A DNA stretch of 64,000 nucleotides from JAUILA01 sp964563925 (GCA_964563925.1 CAZLZD010000005.1:57607-121606), one strand, 5' to 3'; positions 35,867-43,501 are shown, numbered from the stretch's first letter. The notes: generated by a model from the sequence alone, not told the origin. Made by a program: numbers and translations.

Positions 35867-36405
35867 GTTTGAGACTTCTTAAGTTCGAGGGTAACGGTTA
35901 CATCCACCACCTCGGCAATGTTATCAATAACCAGGTTCGGAATCTTGATTTTATGATCGGCTACACGGACGGGAAATTTAGTTTCAGCACGAACAAGTTC
36001 TCCGGCAGGTGTCAGCTGAACCTCCGCGGTCAGTGACCGGGTGACCCCGTGAATGGTTAATTCTCCCGTCACGGTAACCGTTCGCTCATTCTCCCACATA
36101 TCCGGGTCATAGTTCTCAATTTTACCTTTGAAGGTAGCTTTAGGATATTTGTCAGACTCGACGTAGGATTCATTGAAATGCTCCTGCATCAGCGACTTTT
36201 TGAACTGAAACCCTTTCATGAGCATACTCACAGCCACTTCGCCATTCTCCGTGTTTACAACGGCAAGTACCTGCTCATTGACCGCCCTGATATTTTCCAC
36301 GGGGGCTTCTGAGTAAAACACGGCTTGCCCGGATCGCTCCACCAATCGCTGCGCATGCGCGAAGCCGTTAACCAGGATCAATATGGTCAAAGTAAACAGC
36401 CTCAT
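35863..36405 (-). CDS. YceI-family periplasmic lipid-binding protein
   Basis: A 180-residue YceI-like protein with signal peptide (ending GFAHAQ). The lipocalin-like fold is indicated by FKKSLMQEHFNESYVESDKYP, KATFKGKIEN, VTGELTIHGVTRSLTAEVQL and a C-terminal VDVTVTLELKK. The family binds polyisoprenoids such as quinone precursors in the periplasm. It overlaps its upstream and downstream neighbours by 4 bp each. Together with the cytochrome-like lipoprotein three genes earlier, this makes a quinone- or electron-transfer-related job plausible, which is inference. Confidence 0.93.
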   Translation of the reverse strand: MRLFTLTILILVNGFAHAQRLVERSGQAVFYSEAPVENIRAVNEQVLAVVNTENGEVAVSMLMKGFQFKKSLMQEHFNESYVESDKYPKATFKGKIENYDPDMWENERTVTVTGELTIHGVTRSLTAEVQLTPAGELVRAETKFPVRVADHKIKIPNLVIDNIAEVVDVTVTLELKKSQT

Positions 36406-36812
36406 TTTTCCGGAGTGGTGAGTGCTGCGTTGTTCAGGACTACATCAAGAAGCATCCCGGAACACCTTCCGATGATTGTGACATCCTCACCTTTGGCAGG
36501 CAGCTGGTCCGGGGCGTTTTCAAACTCCACCCTTACCTGGGTCATATCGGACCCGTTCAATACTACGGTAAGCGGGGTGCCGCCTTCGATCTCATAGATC
36601 TCCCCGCTCACCTGTAGTATTTTCCCTAAATATTTTTCATTTCCTGTTTCTTCATTTTCAGCATACTCGGCAGCGAGAAGAGAAGCTGACACCACAACGT
36701 CAGCTTCTCTGTCTGCAACGGAAGAAGTAGGTTTATTCATTTCACTGACAAAGAAGTAAACAGCACCTCCTGCCAACAGCATAACAATTATCAGTTTAGT
36801 CAGTAACTTCAT
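36402..36812 (-). CDS. Membrane-anchored OB-fold protein (tRNA_anti-like)
   Basis: A 136-residue protein with an N-terminal membrane anchor or signal (LIIVMLLAGGAVYFFV) and a soluble domain resembling the OB-fold 'tRNA_anti-like' family: a conserved AAEYAENEETGNEKYLGKIL opening, VSGEIYEIEG, TQVRVEFENAP, VTIIGRCSGMLLDVVLNNAAL. In these envelope versions nucleic-acid binding is doubtful; a protein- or ligand-binding OB domain is more likely. The gene lies 5 nt after the SprB/cytochrome-like gene and overlaps the YceI start by 4 bp. Confidence 0.85.
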   Translation of the reverse strand: MKLLTKLIIVMLLAGGAVYFFVSEMNKPTSSVADREADVVVSASLLAAEYAENEETGNEKYLGKILQVSGEIYEIEGGTPLTVVLNGSDMTQVRVEFENAPDQLPAKGEDVTIIGRCSGMLLDVVLNNAALTTPEK

Positions 36813-36817
36813 TTTCG

Positions 36818-37612
36818 TTAGTTATTTTGTGCGCCGTCATCCACCCAGCAGGCAATGGCCTGTACCTGTGCTGCCGGTAATGCCCCGGTAGGTGGCATGG
36901 ATCCGTTTTGTGTCCGCGTTTTTATGTTTTCGGCGTTATTCTGGACATTGGTAAATTCTCTGAAATCCGGGCTTTGAGTACCTCCGTGACACGCCGGAAG
37001 GGCGCAGTTGCTATCAATGATTGATTTCACTTCATTCTCCCATGAAATACCGCTTAATACGTCTGCTTCCTGGGTAAATTCACAATCATTGCTGTCGTTA
37101 ACCCGTACGGTATACGTACCCTGGGCAAGTCCGTTGAATACATTCCCGGATTGAAAGCTGCCTCCGTTGAGGGCATATTCATAGGGAGGCACTCCGTCGG
37201 TGGCCTCGACCGTGATCGACCCGTTCGTTTCCCCGCAGCCCGAATCCGTCTGGCTGACACTGGTGATGATTACCCCGTCCTCATTGGCTACAGTGGCACT
37301 TACCTGTCGGGAACAATTGTCATCCCTGACGGTGATGGTATACGTGCCGGCACTCAGGTCAGTAAAGTTGCCGGTTGAATTTTGTCCGCCTCCACTGATG
37401 GAAAATGTGTAATCGCCGGATCCTCCTGTGGCGGATACTGAAACAGCACCATTGCTCAGGTCGCACTCCGCATTGGTGACGGTGCCCAGCGTTATAGCCA
37501 GGCTGCTTGCCGAACAATCAATCTGTGGATCATCCGATTCAGACTGGCAGGCCAGAAAGAGTATACTCATAAAACTGAATAATAGCAGGGGTATGTAGGT
37601 GTTCCTGGTCAT
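36818..37612 (-). CDS. SprB-repeat lipoprotein with C-terminal cytochrome c-like CX4CH motif
   Basis: A 264-residue lipoprotein (LFLACQSESD lipobox). Two SprB-type Ig-like repeats of about 75 residues each follow (for example GAVSVSATGGSGDYTFSI ... GTYTITVRDDNCS, and GSITVEATDGVPPYEYAL ... GTYTVRVNDSNDC). The C-terminal ~80 residues look like a cytochrome c-type domain: WENEVKSIIDSNCALPACHGG (about 192-212) and a distal GSMPPTGALP Met for axial ligation. The haem motif is CX4CH, not CXXCH, as often seen in Bacteroidota envelope cytochromes. Its start overlaps the upstream beta-barrel protein stop by 4 bp. An extracytoplasmic electron-transfer role is inferred. Confidence 0.88.
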   Translation of the reverse strand: MTRNTYIPLLLFSFMSILFLACQSESDDPQIDCSASSLAITLGTVTNAECDLSNGAVSVSATGGSGDYTFSISGGGQNSTGNFTDLSAGTYTITVRDDNCSRQVSATVANEDGVIITSVSQTDSGCGETNGSITVEATDGVPPYEYALNGGSFQSGNVFNGLAQGTYTVRVNDSNDCEFTQEADVLSGISWENEVKSIIDSNCALPACHGGTQSPDFREFTNVQNNAENIKTRTQNGSMPPTGALPAAQVQAIACWVDDGAQNN

Positions 37613-39075
37613 TTACTTATTTGTTTACGTATGGTAAAATAGATTCCTGTACCGGTCAGCGGCACATTTCCGAAGCCAACTTCCTTCAGTGGAACTTTCA
37701 CATAAGGTTCCACCGCCATAAGCAGTCCGGGCCTGATCCTCCATTCAGCCCCGATTCCCGCGTTAAGCATGCCAAAGAATGCGGCAGAATTTTCTTCGGT
37801 GCTCCAGTGGTCATATCCGGAATATGGTTTATTGTAGCCGAATGAGTATTGATAATCCTCATTGAGGATAAGGTAATTACTTAGTCCCAGGGTCGTGGTA
37901 ATCCTGAACTTCTGCCGGGGATTCCAGATATAGGTCAGGTTCAGAGGAATGTCCAGGATGCCGCACCTGGCGTCCACTTCTTCGGGGATGATTCCATTGG
38001 TGTGATAGTCCCAGTATCCTTCCGGCGGTGAATAATCAGTACCACTGGCCAGGTAGGATTTTTTAGCGTAATAAATTCCTGATGACAGCCGCCAGTGACG
38101 GGTCACGTTGTAATAGACTGATACACCGGCTTCCCAGGCAAGTTTGTAATTTTCGATGGCCCCTACCCCGTTCAGGTCTGGCGCAACGGTAAGGCCGATC
38201 TCCCAGGCCGGCACCGGGGACGTGGCCGGATGAACCTCAGTTTCGCGGCCTTCGATAAATGCAAAAGGAAGATCGAACGTCCATTCCGGCCCCAGGCGCT
38301 GTATTTGACCGAGGTCAGTCTCCACGATCCCGTGGTTTCCGCGGGTCGTGGCAAGACCGGCATCGGTTGTGGACCTTTCGGTGGGAATTTGTTCAGCATT
38401 CCGGCTGTTTCCGGTCCTCTCACGGACAACTTCCTCTGAGACCGGGACGGGTGCCGTCGTTAAATTCCCTGATTCTTCGCCTTGGATTTCAGGCTGGCCG
38501 GATGATGGTGTGCTATTCCCATGCTCATCCAACGTTGGCGCCGCCGGGGAATTGTCACCTGACCCCGCCCTGTCCTCATTGCTTTCAGCGCGTGCTACAC
38601 CTTCCCGGAGGATGGGATCTGAAGATAAAATTTCCGCGGATGCAATCGCGGCTTCCTCACTGGTTTCAGAATCTGATGTACTACCTGACTGTCCGTCGGA
38701 TGCCATGGCCGCTTCCTGGCCGGGCCCGTGATCCGATGTGCCACCTGACTGCCCGGTGACAGGATCCTCATTGCCGGAATCAGGATTTGTCACAGCCGGA
38801 TTACTGCCGGCAATGTTTTCCAATCGTTCAGCGTTCAGGGTTTCCTGGTCATCAATAATCCATTGATGGGAGAACCAGCCGGCTGTAAACAACAGCACGG
38901 CGATCCCGGTCCCCGCAATCCACCGCGCCCAATCAGGACGGCTGGTAGCGGCCAGGGCATCGAAATCATTCAGTTTCTCCTCCATAGCTTTCCAGTCCGA
39001 CTCTTCGAAAGGGATATCCCCGCCGGTAAGTCCGGCGCTGAAAAACTGTTCGATATCGCTTTTTTCCTCCTTCAT
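37609..39075 (-). CDS. Single-pass membrane protein with beta-barrel-like C-terminus, partner of ECF sigma factor
   Basis: A 488-residue protein of unusual build. The N-terminal ~65 residues are cytoplasmic (DIEQFFSAGLTGGDIPFEESDWKAMEEKL), then one membrane helix (WIAGTGIAVLLFTAGWF, about 68-84). A ~170-residue acidic Ser/Gly/Glu-rich linker follows, containing a duplicated 20-residue unit, then a ~200-residue outer-membrane-barrel-like domain (WEIGLTVAPDLNGVGAIENY ... GVSVYYNVTRHWRLSSGIYYA ... GIYFTIRKQ). Its ATG overlaps the sigma stop (TAATG), so it is made with the sigma factor. The topology suggests an anti-sigma-like sequestration domain linked to an envelope sensor, which is inference; no zinc-binding anti-sigma motif is seen. 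Confidence 0.85.
   Translation of the reverse strand: MKEEKSDIEQFFSAGLTGGDIPFEESDWKAMEEKLNDFDALAATSRPDWARWIAGTGIAVLLFTAGWFSHQWIIDDQETLNAERLENIAGSNPAVTNPDSGNEDPVTGQSGGTSDHGPGQEAAMASDGQSGSTSDSETSEEAAIASAEILSSDPILREGVARAESNEDRAGSGDNSPAAPTLDEHGNSTPSSGQPEIQGEESGNLTTAPVPVSEEVVRERTGNSRNAEQIPTERSTTDAGLATTRGNHGIVETDLGQIQRLGPEWTFDLPFAFIEGRETEVHPATSPVPAWEIGLTVAPDLNGVGAIENYKLAWEAGVSVYYNVTRHWRLSSGIYYAKKSYLASGTDYSPPEGYWDYHTNGIIPEEVDARCGILDIPLNLTYIWNPRQKFRITTTLGLSNYLILNEDYQYSFGYNKPYSGYDHWSTEENSAAFFGMLNAGIGAEWRIRPGLLMAVEPYVKVPLKEVGFGNVPLTGTGIYFTIRKQISK
38642..38761. repeat. Two-copy 60-bp tandem repeat inside the membrane-barrel gene
   Basis: Units 38642-38701 and 38702-38761 align without gaps, sharing GCnnTnGC, GCTTCCT, GATGT and CACCTGACTG-type blocks. 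They encode two 20-residue versions of QSGxTSD...EEAAxAS in the periplasmic linker. Divergence between copies indicates an old duplication. Confidence 0.75.
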
Positions 39076-39620
39076 TATTCCATGAAATATGCTTTCATAT
39101 ATGCCTGCAGCTTTTGTCTTGCCCGATGGTAGTTACTTTTGGAAGTACCCACCGAGATATTCATCAATTCAGCCACCTCCTCATGCTTGTATCCTTCAAT
39201 GGCAATCAGGTTAAAAACTGTACGGTACGCCAGCGGCAGTTTTTGTACTATGCCGATCATCTCCTGGTAGGAAATCCGTCCTTCGAGAATTTCATCAGAT
39301 ACCGTGCTGCTGCCTTCTTCGATTTGCGTAGTCTCGACCTGCCTGGCTGATTTACGGAAATGATCGATGGCACAATGGATCAGGATCTGGCGGAACCATG
39401 GTTTAAAAGGCTTGTCAAGCCTGAATTTCCTGATATATTGAAATACCCGCATGTATCCGTCATTCAAAACCTCCACCGCATCCTGCCTGTTTTCCGCGTA
39501 CCGCAGGCATATACTCATTCCGTAACTGTAATACAGTTTATAAAGCTCCTTTTGAGCGCTACGGCGATTTTTGCGGCAGCCACGGAGAATGGTGTTGATC
39601 TGTGGATCGTCAGGATTCAA
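39075..39620 (-). CDS. ECF-type RNA polymerase sigma-70 factor
   Basis: A 181-residue extracytoplasmic-function sigma factor. Region 2: KELYKLYYSYGMSICLRYAE and DAVEVLNDGYMRVFQYIRKF with FKPWFRQILIHCAIDHFRK. Region 4: YRTVFNLIAIEGYKHEEVAELMNISVGTSKSNYHRARQKL with the helix-turn-helix. The start is a TTG at 39620; no ATG is available in frame before the upstream stop. It is the first gene of a run of six whose junctions overlap or are under 6 nt apart. The next gene encodes a membrane protein that may act as its regulator. Targets may include its own operon; a near-perfect 20-bp inverted repeat lies 58 nt upstream. Confidence 0.95.
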   Translation of the reverse strand: MNPDDPQINTILRGCRKNRRSAQKELYKLYYSYGMSICLRYAENRQDAVEVLNDGYMRVFQYIRKFRLDKPFKPWFRQILIHCAIDHFRKSARQVETTQIEEGSSTVSDEILEGRISYQEMIGIVQKLPLAYRTVFNLIAIEGYKHEEVAELMNISVGTSKSNYHRARQKLQAYMKAYFME

Positions 39621-39677
39621 GGGTCGTATAATGGCTTCTTACCAGTCAATACATGCATGTTACAACAAATGGTTGCG

Positions 39678-39697
39678 TCAGGAAATATATTTTCTGA
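39678..39697. promoter_or_regulatory. Near-perfect 20-bp inverted repeat upstream of the ECF sigma gene
   Basis: TCAGGAAATATATTTTCTGA pairs with itself at 9 of 10 positions per arm. It lies in the 107-bp gap between the DinB gene and the sigma start. It may be an operator for the sigma operon or part of the DinB 3' end; there is no T-run to make it a convincing terminator. Confidence 0.45.
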
Positions 39698-39727
39698 AAA
39701 AAGTTGACCCGGAGGGAAGGAAGAAGT

Positions 39728-40276
39728 TCAGGAAAGTTTTATTTCCTTTTGTCGCCTAAGTACATTTTCAGCTTGAAGAATGTGCCGTTCATTATGATAA
39801 ATAACAACCCGGAGGATATCGCCGAGACGAAGGCGAAGCCACGGAGCGATACTTACCGAAGCCCGGTTAGCGGTGAGGTCGGCCGAATCTGCCCGTGCAA
39901 GAAGTTCACACATTTCCTGTTGCTGGGCGAGGAATTCACTTATGACCTCCCTGGTAAGTATTTTGCCATTTGGGTTCATTGATTTGAAGGTAGAAATCTT
40001 CTTGGTTCCCGGCTTCATCATTTTTGCGAAATAATTTCCCAGCCAGCCTGTCCGGAAGGGAGCCCGGTAGGGAGTGGCCTTACTGAGGGTTTTACGGATT
40101 TCGGGAATATAATAATCGCTGTAATACTTCAGGTGTTCGATGCATTCAAGGACACTCCAGGTTTCAGGGTTTTCCTTTTGCCCAAGGAGTTCTTCGGGCA
40201 GCGAATTAAATTCCTCCAATTTGGAGATGATCGTCCGGGTACGGTTTTCAAGGTCGGTAAGAAGCGGCTGGTTCAT
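39728..40276 (-). CDS. DinB-family protein
   Basis: A 182-residue four-helix-bundle protein of the DinB/YfiT superfamily. The metal site is indicated by ECIEHLKYYSDYYIPEI (His of the first helix pair) and the C-terminal ILRVVIYHNERHILQAENVL, carrying two further His. These proteins usually bind a divalent metal; many act as thiol transferases or have unknown function. It ends the minus-strand run that begins with the TonB-C-like lipoprotein and the Crp-like gene, 35 nt after the latter. Confidence 0.93.
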   Translation of the reverse strand: MNQPLLTDLENRTRTIISKLEEFNSLPEELLGQKENPETWSVLECIEHLKYYSDYYIPEIRKTLSKATPYRAPFRTGWLGNYFAKMMKPGTKKISTFKSMNPNGKILTREVISEFLAQQQEMCELLARADSADLTANRASVSIAPWLRLRLGDILRVVIYHNERHILQAENVLRRQKEIKLS

Positions 40277-40311
40277 GATTTTTTTTTCAGCAAAATTGCA
40301 CGTTTAAGAAG

Positions 40312-40866
40312 TCAGCTGCCTTGATCCAGATCAAGACTTTTTATCCGGGAGAGCGTTTCAGGGGTCATCCGCAGGTAGGAGGCGATATACTTATGGGGTA
40401 TTTCCTGGAATACCCTGGGGCTCCGGCGGAGTACACGCAGGTATCTTTCCTGGGGTGAGGATGTGAGCAGGTCTTCTTCCCGTTCCATTTGCTGCGCTAC
40501 CAGATTCATCAGGAGTTCATTCCACAGGGTTATATGATGTGGCGACGACTGAATAAATCGAAGGTAGGATTCTTTGGTTATCCATTTCAGTTCAGCCTTC
40601 CTGATCGCCCGGATGTTTAGCCTGGTAGGCCCGGAGGAGATGAAACTGTCCAGGGCAGCCATCAGGGATCCCGGGTACCCGAAACGGATGCTGTGTTCGT
40701 TGAGTCCGTCGGTCATAAATACGAGCGTACTGCCTGATTCCACCAGAAAAAGACGCATTTCACGGCGTCCTTCCCTAACCAGGTATTCATTTCTGGAAAG
40801 GGTCAGGTTTCCTTCCCAGGCATGCGCTGCATTCATCCGGCTGATGAGTTCCTCTACCGGGTTCAT
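40312..40866 (-). CDS. Crp/Fnr-type cyclic-nucleotide-binding-domain regulator
   Basis: A 184-residue protein with a cupin-like cNMP domain (LTLSRNEYLVREGRREMRLFLVESGSTLVF, GYPGSLMAALDSFIS) and a short C-terminal helix-turn-helix (EIPHKYIASYLRMTPETLSRIKS). This compact Bacteroidota form usually lacks conserved cAMP-contact residues; here an Arg/Ser-type phosphate cassette is not evident, so a different signal or none may be sensed. The start overlaps the stop of the TonB-C-like gene by 4 bp. Its targets are unknown. Confidence 0.93.
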   Translation of the reverse strand: MNPVEELISRMNAAHAWEGNLTLSRNEYLVREGRREMRLFLVESGSTLVFMTDGLNEHSIRFGYPGSLMAALDSFISSGPTRLNIRAIRKAELKWITKESYLRFIQSSPHHITLWNELLMNLVAQQMEREEDLLTSSPQERYLRVLRRSPRVFQEIPHKYIASYLRMTPETLSRIKSLDLDQGS

Positions 40867-41342
40867 GATGCATTGTCAAACGAGACCGGCAGAATATACT
40901 GGCTCTTTACCGGTTTGCCCTGGTCTTCAGCCGGACTCCATTGTGGCATATTTCTGATAGCCCGCATCGCTTCTGTATTCAGTAATTTGTCTTCCAGCGG
41001 GCTGATGAGCTGTACATTGTCGACATTTCCGTCCTCATCGATGACAAAGGAGACCACTACCGTTCCCGAGCCCGACGAAGGGAACACAACCTCTTCCTCG
41101 AAAAAGGCCTGCATTTCTTCCATGCCACCCGGGAAGGTCGCGGGTTGTTCGGGGTCGGTATAAATCCGGTGTTCGTGTTCATTCAGAAAAAAGCGTTCGT
41201 TTTCTGCCTGAACAGAGTCAATTACTCCTAAGGTGTCGACCTTTGCCACGACCGAGTCGGCCGGTGAATCCTGGTTTCCGTTGCGAAAGTCACAAGCCGC
41301 GAGGATGGATACCAACACGGCGATACTGATTATCTGTTTCAT
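40863..41342 (-). CDS. TonB C-terminal-like lipoprotein
   Basis: From the ATG at 41342 the product has 159 residues with a lipoprotein signal (SIAVLVSILAACDF, Cys about 16). The C-terminal ~85 residues match the TonB C-terminal domain: PATFPGGMEEMQAFFEEEVVFP, GTVVVSFVIDEDGNVDNVQLISPLE, LNTEAMRAIRNMPQWSPAEDQGKPVKSQYILPVSF. No transmembrane anchor, Pro-rich linker or ExbB/D neighbours exist, so it is probably not an energy transducer but a stand-alone periplasmic TonB-C protein as common in Bacteroidota. It overlaps the Crp-like gene by 4 bp. Confidence 0.9.
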   Translation of the reverse strand: MKQIISIAVLVSILAACDFRNGNQDSPADSVVAKVDTLGVIDSVQAENERFFLNEHEHRIYTDPEQPATFPGGMEEMQAFFEEEVVFPSSGSGTVVVSFVIDEDGNVDNVQLISPLEDKLLNTEAMRAIRNMPQWSPAEDQGKPVKSQYILPVSFDNAS

Positions 41343-41393
41343 ATTCTCCAGCCAAAAATCAACCATGAAGTTAACCAGTATAATTTAATTTTC

Positions 41394-41409
41394 ATCGGGT
41401 TTACCCGAT
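41394..41409 (-). terminator. Short hairpin after the exported DinB gene
   Basis: ATCGGGT/ACCCGAT form a perfect 7-bp stem with a 2-base centre, about 14 nt past the stop at 41423. On the minus strand it is followed by GAAAATTAAATT, an AT-rich stretch rather than a clean T-run, so it is a weak terminator candidate. Confidence 0.4.
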
Positions 41410-41422
41410 CAGCCTCTGTCAA

Positions 41423-41968
41423 TCACAGGAATTTGTAATTGGGAGGAACGATATCGTTCATGCGCAGGTAAAGGTTAGCCTTTGCCCTGTGGTTGGTCGT
41501 ATGATCGTGGGCAAAAAGAATTACCTGGGCCACGGTAATGGGATTGTCGGGCCCAAAAGGCCTGGTTTCGGCGAGTTGCTCTTCTGTAAGCTCACTGATG
41601 GCGTTCATGATTTCGTCGAAATTGGCTTCCATCATACTTCGGATCTCTGCCTTTGAAAGGGATGCTGCATCCGGTTCGGCGTATTGCATTGGTTTGCCTT
41701 TGATCATGCGCTCGTTAAAGAAATGCAGCGTATAGGCAATATGAACCATCTGGGAGGCAAAGGTCTTACTTTCACGGACAGGCTGGTAGGTAAATTTCTC
41801 TTCCGGCATTGCATCGAGAACTTCCAGGGTATGGGTCTTTGCCATCTTCCACATGGGCATGGTTGTTTGAATTATGCCGGGGGTTTCCTGGTGGGAAGTG
41901 AAGGCCAATGACAGAAAAAGACTGGTTGTAAGCAGGACAGATGCCAAGGGGAGTATAACTTTTTTCAT
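41423..41968 (-). CDS. Exported DinB-family protein
   Basis: From the ATG at 41968 the product has 181 residues with a signal peptide (VILPLASVLLTTSLFLSLAF); an upstream in-frame start at 42103 would bury the signal and lies in the intergenic region, so it is rejected. The DinB four-helix bundle is shown by MWKMAKTHTLEVLDAMPEEKFTYQP, SQMVHIAYTLHFFNERM and VILFAHDHTTNHRAKANLYLRM, with His residues in the second and last helices forming the expected metal site. DinB proteins are normally cytoplasmic, so the exported form is notable. It is divergent from the aldo/keto reductase. Confidence 0.9.
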   Translation of the reverse strand: MKKVILPLASVLLTTSLFLSLAFTSHQETPGIIQTTMPMWKMAKTHTLEVLDAMPEEKFTYQPVRESKTFASQMVHIAYTLHFFNERMIKGKPMQYAEPDAASLSKAEIRSMMEANFDEIMNAISELTEEQLAETRPFGPDNPITVAQVILFAHDHTTNHRAKANLYLRMNDIVPPNYKFL

Positions 41969-42087
41969 GGTGTTGGGTGTTAATGAATAGTAATGTTTAA
42001 TCAAGCAGCTCAGAATCATCCGGCCCCTTACCTGAGATAATTGGTGAATGTCCCGGAGAATATCAGGCTGAATCATATCTTTAATGC

Positions 42088-43038
42088 ATGCATAAGTTAA
42101 CATTTAAAAACGGAGATCAAATCCCCCGGCTTGGGTTAGGAACCTGGAAATCAGAGGTTGGTGAAGTATATACGGCCGTTCGCACTGCCATCCGGCAGGG
42201 TTACCGGCATATTGACTGTGCCCATGTGTACGGGAATGAACGTGAGATCGGGGAGGCATTCCACGATGCCATAAAAACCGGGGATGTTGCCCGGGAGGAG
42301 CTCTTCATCACCTCCAAGTTGTGGAATACCCATCACCGGGCCGAGGATGTGCGGCCTGCATTACAGCAGACACTCGACGATCTTCAGCTGGATTACCTGG
42401 ATTTGTATCTTATACACTGGCCGGTAAGCCTCAGGAAAGGTGCTTCTTTCCCCTTCCAACCCGATGACTTCATCGCTACCACTGAGATCCCGCTGACTGA
42501 GACCTGGAGGGAGATGGTTTCCTGCAGGGAGGAAGAAATGACCCGTCACGTGGGCGTGTCCAATTTTAATATCACCAATCTCAGCACGCTGATCAGGGAA
42601 GGAACGGCTGTGCCTGAAATGAACCAGGTGGAATCCCATCCATACCTTAACCAGCAGGAACTGATCGCTTTCTGCCGGGATCACTCCATTCTGGTGACCG
42701 CCTATTCGCCCTTGGGGTCATCAGACAGGAACAGCCGCATGAAGGGTGAAGACGAACCTGAATTACTGAAAGATCCGGTGCTTTCTGAAATAGCTGAAGA
42801 ACATAACTGTACGGTGGCCCAGGTAATTCTGGCCTGGGACGTTCAGCGTGGCATATGTGTCATACCCAAGTCGGTAAACAAATCCAGGCTGCAGGAAAAC
42901 CTGGAAGCTGCAACAATTAATCTTTCCGATACTGCAATGAAACGCATCAATCAGATTGACCGGAAGTACCGGTTTATCGACGGATCAATCTGGACGGCAG
43001 ACGGCAGCCCCTATACCCTGGAATTTCTCTGGGGATAA
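42088..43038 (+). CDS. Aldo/keto reductase
   Basis: A 316-residue NADPH-dependent carbonyl reductase of (alpha/beta)8 fold. The catalytic tetrad is present: Asp and Tyr in HIDCAHVYGNE (about 45 and 50), Lys in ITSKLWN (about 79) and His in LIHWP (about 112). Family signatures GVSNFNI, NQVESHPYLNQQEL and the cofactor-phosphate-binding IPKSVNKSRLQEN are intact. The type reduces aldehydes and sugars. It is followed by a small membrane protein and an SRPBCC gene at 31 and 10 nt, forming a short plus-strand operon. Confidence 0.96.
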   Translation: MHKLTFKNGDQIPRLGLGTWKSEVGEVYTAVRTAIRQGYRHIDCAHVYGNEREIGEAFHDAIKTGDVAREELFITSKLWNTHHRAEDVRPALQQTLDDLQLDYLDLYLIHWPVSLRKGASFPFQPDDFIATTEIPLTETWREMVSCREEEMTRHVGVSNFNITNLSTLIREGTAVPEMNQVESHPYLNQQELIAFCRDHSILVTAYSPLGSSDRNSRMKGEDEPELLKDPVLSEIAEEHNCTVAQVILAWDVQRGICVIPKSVNKSRLQENLEAATINLSDTAMKRINQIDRKYRFIDGSIWTADGSPYTLEFLWG

Positions 43039-43069
43039 ACATTCGCGTTTTTTACCGGTTTATCTAGAC

Positions 43070-43501
43070 ATGGAAAAATCGGAGAAATATATGCGCAGGA
43101 TACTCAGGCTTGCAGCCATATATAATATTCTTTGGGGAATGTTTGTGATCCTTTTGCCGCAGGCTTATTTCAACTGGGCCGGTATGGACCCTGTCAATCA
43201 TCCGATGGTGTGGCAGGGAATGGGAATGGTTGTGGGGGTCTACGGACTCGGCTACTGGTGGGCGGCGAATGATCCTTTACGTCACTGGCCCATTGTTGCC
43301 GTGGGGTTCCTGGGAAAAGTCTTTGGTCCGCTCGGGTTTCTGTTCAATTATTTGGCAGGTGACGTGCCGGCCGGATTTTTATATGTGCTCATCACCAATG
43401 ATTTTATCTGGTGGATTCCTTTTGCCTGGATTCTGATCCGGGTCTTCCGGAGCCGAAGGCAGGAAGTCATTTCGCATACCATTCCTGACACCTTATTGTA
43501 A
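43070..43501 (+). CDS. Small multi-span membrane protein of unknown function
   Basis: From the ATG at 43070 the product has 143 residues; the reading extended to 42956 overlaps the reductase gene and is discarded. Four hydrophobic segments are visible: ILRLAAIYNILWGMFVILLP, MVWQGMGMVVGVYGLGYWWA, WPIVAVGFLGKVFGPLGFLF and FLYVLITNDFIWWIPFAWIL. Similar small four-helix proteins accompany SRPBCC genes in Bacteroidota; I know of no assigned function. It lies 31 nt after the reductase and 10 nt before the SRPBCC gene. Confidence 0.85.
   Translation: MEKSEKYMRRILRLAAIYNILWGMFVILLPQAYFNWAGMDPVNHPMVWQGMGMVVGVYGLGYWWAANDPLRHWPIVAVGFLGKVFGPLGFLFNYLAGDVPAGFLYVLITNDFIWWIPFAWILIRVFRSRRQEVISHTIPDTLL

Noticed and set aside
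42956..43069. Longer reading of the small membrane protein starting inside the aldo/keto reductase gene
   Set aside because: The added 38 residues overlap the reductase in another frame and precede a membrane protein that starts well at the ATG at 43070.
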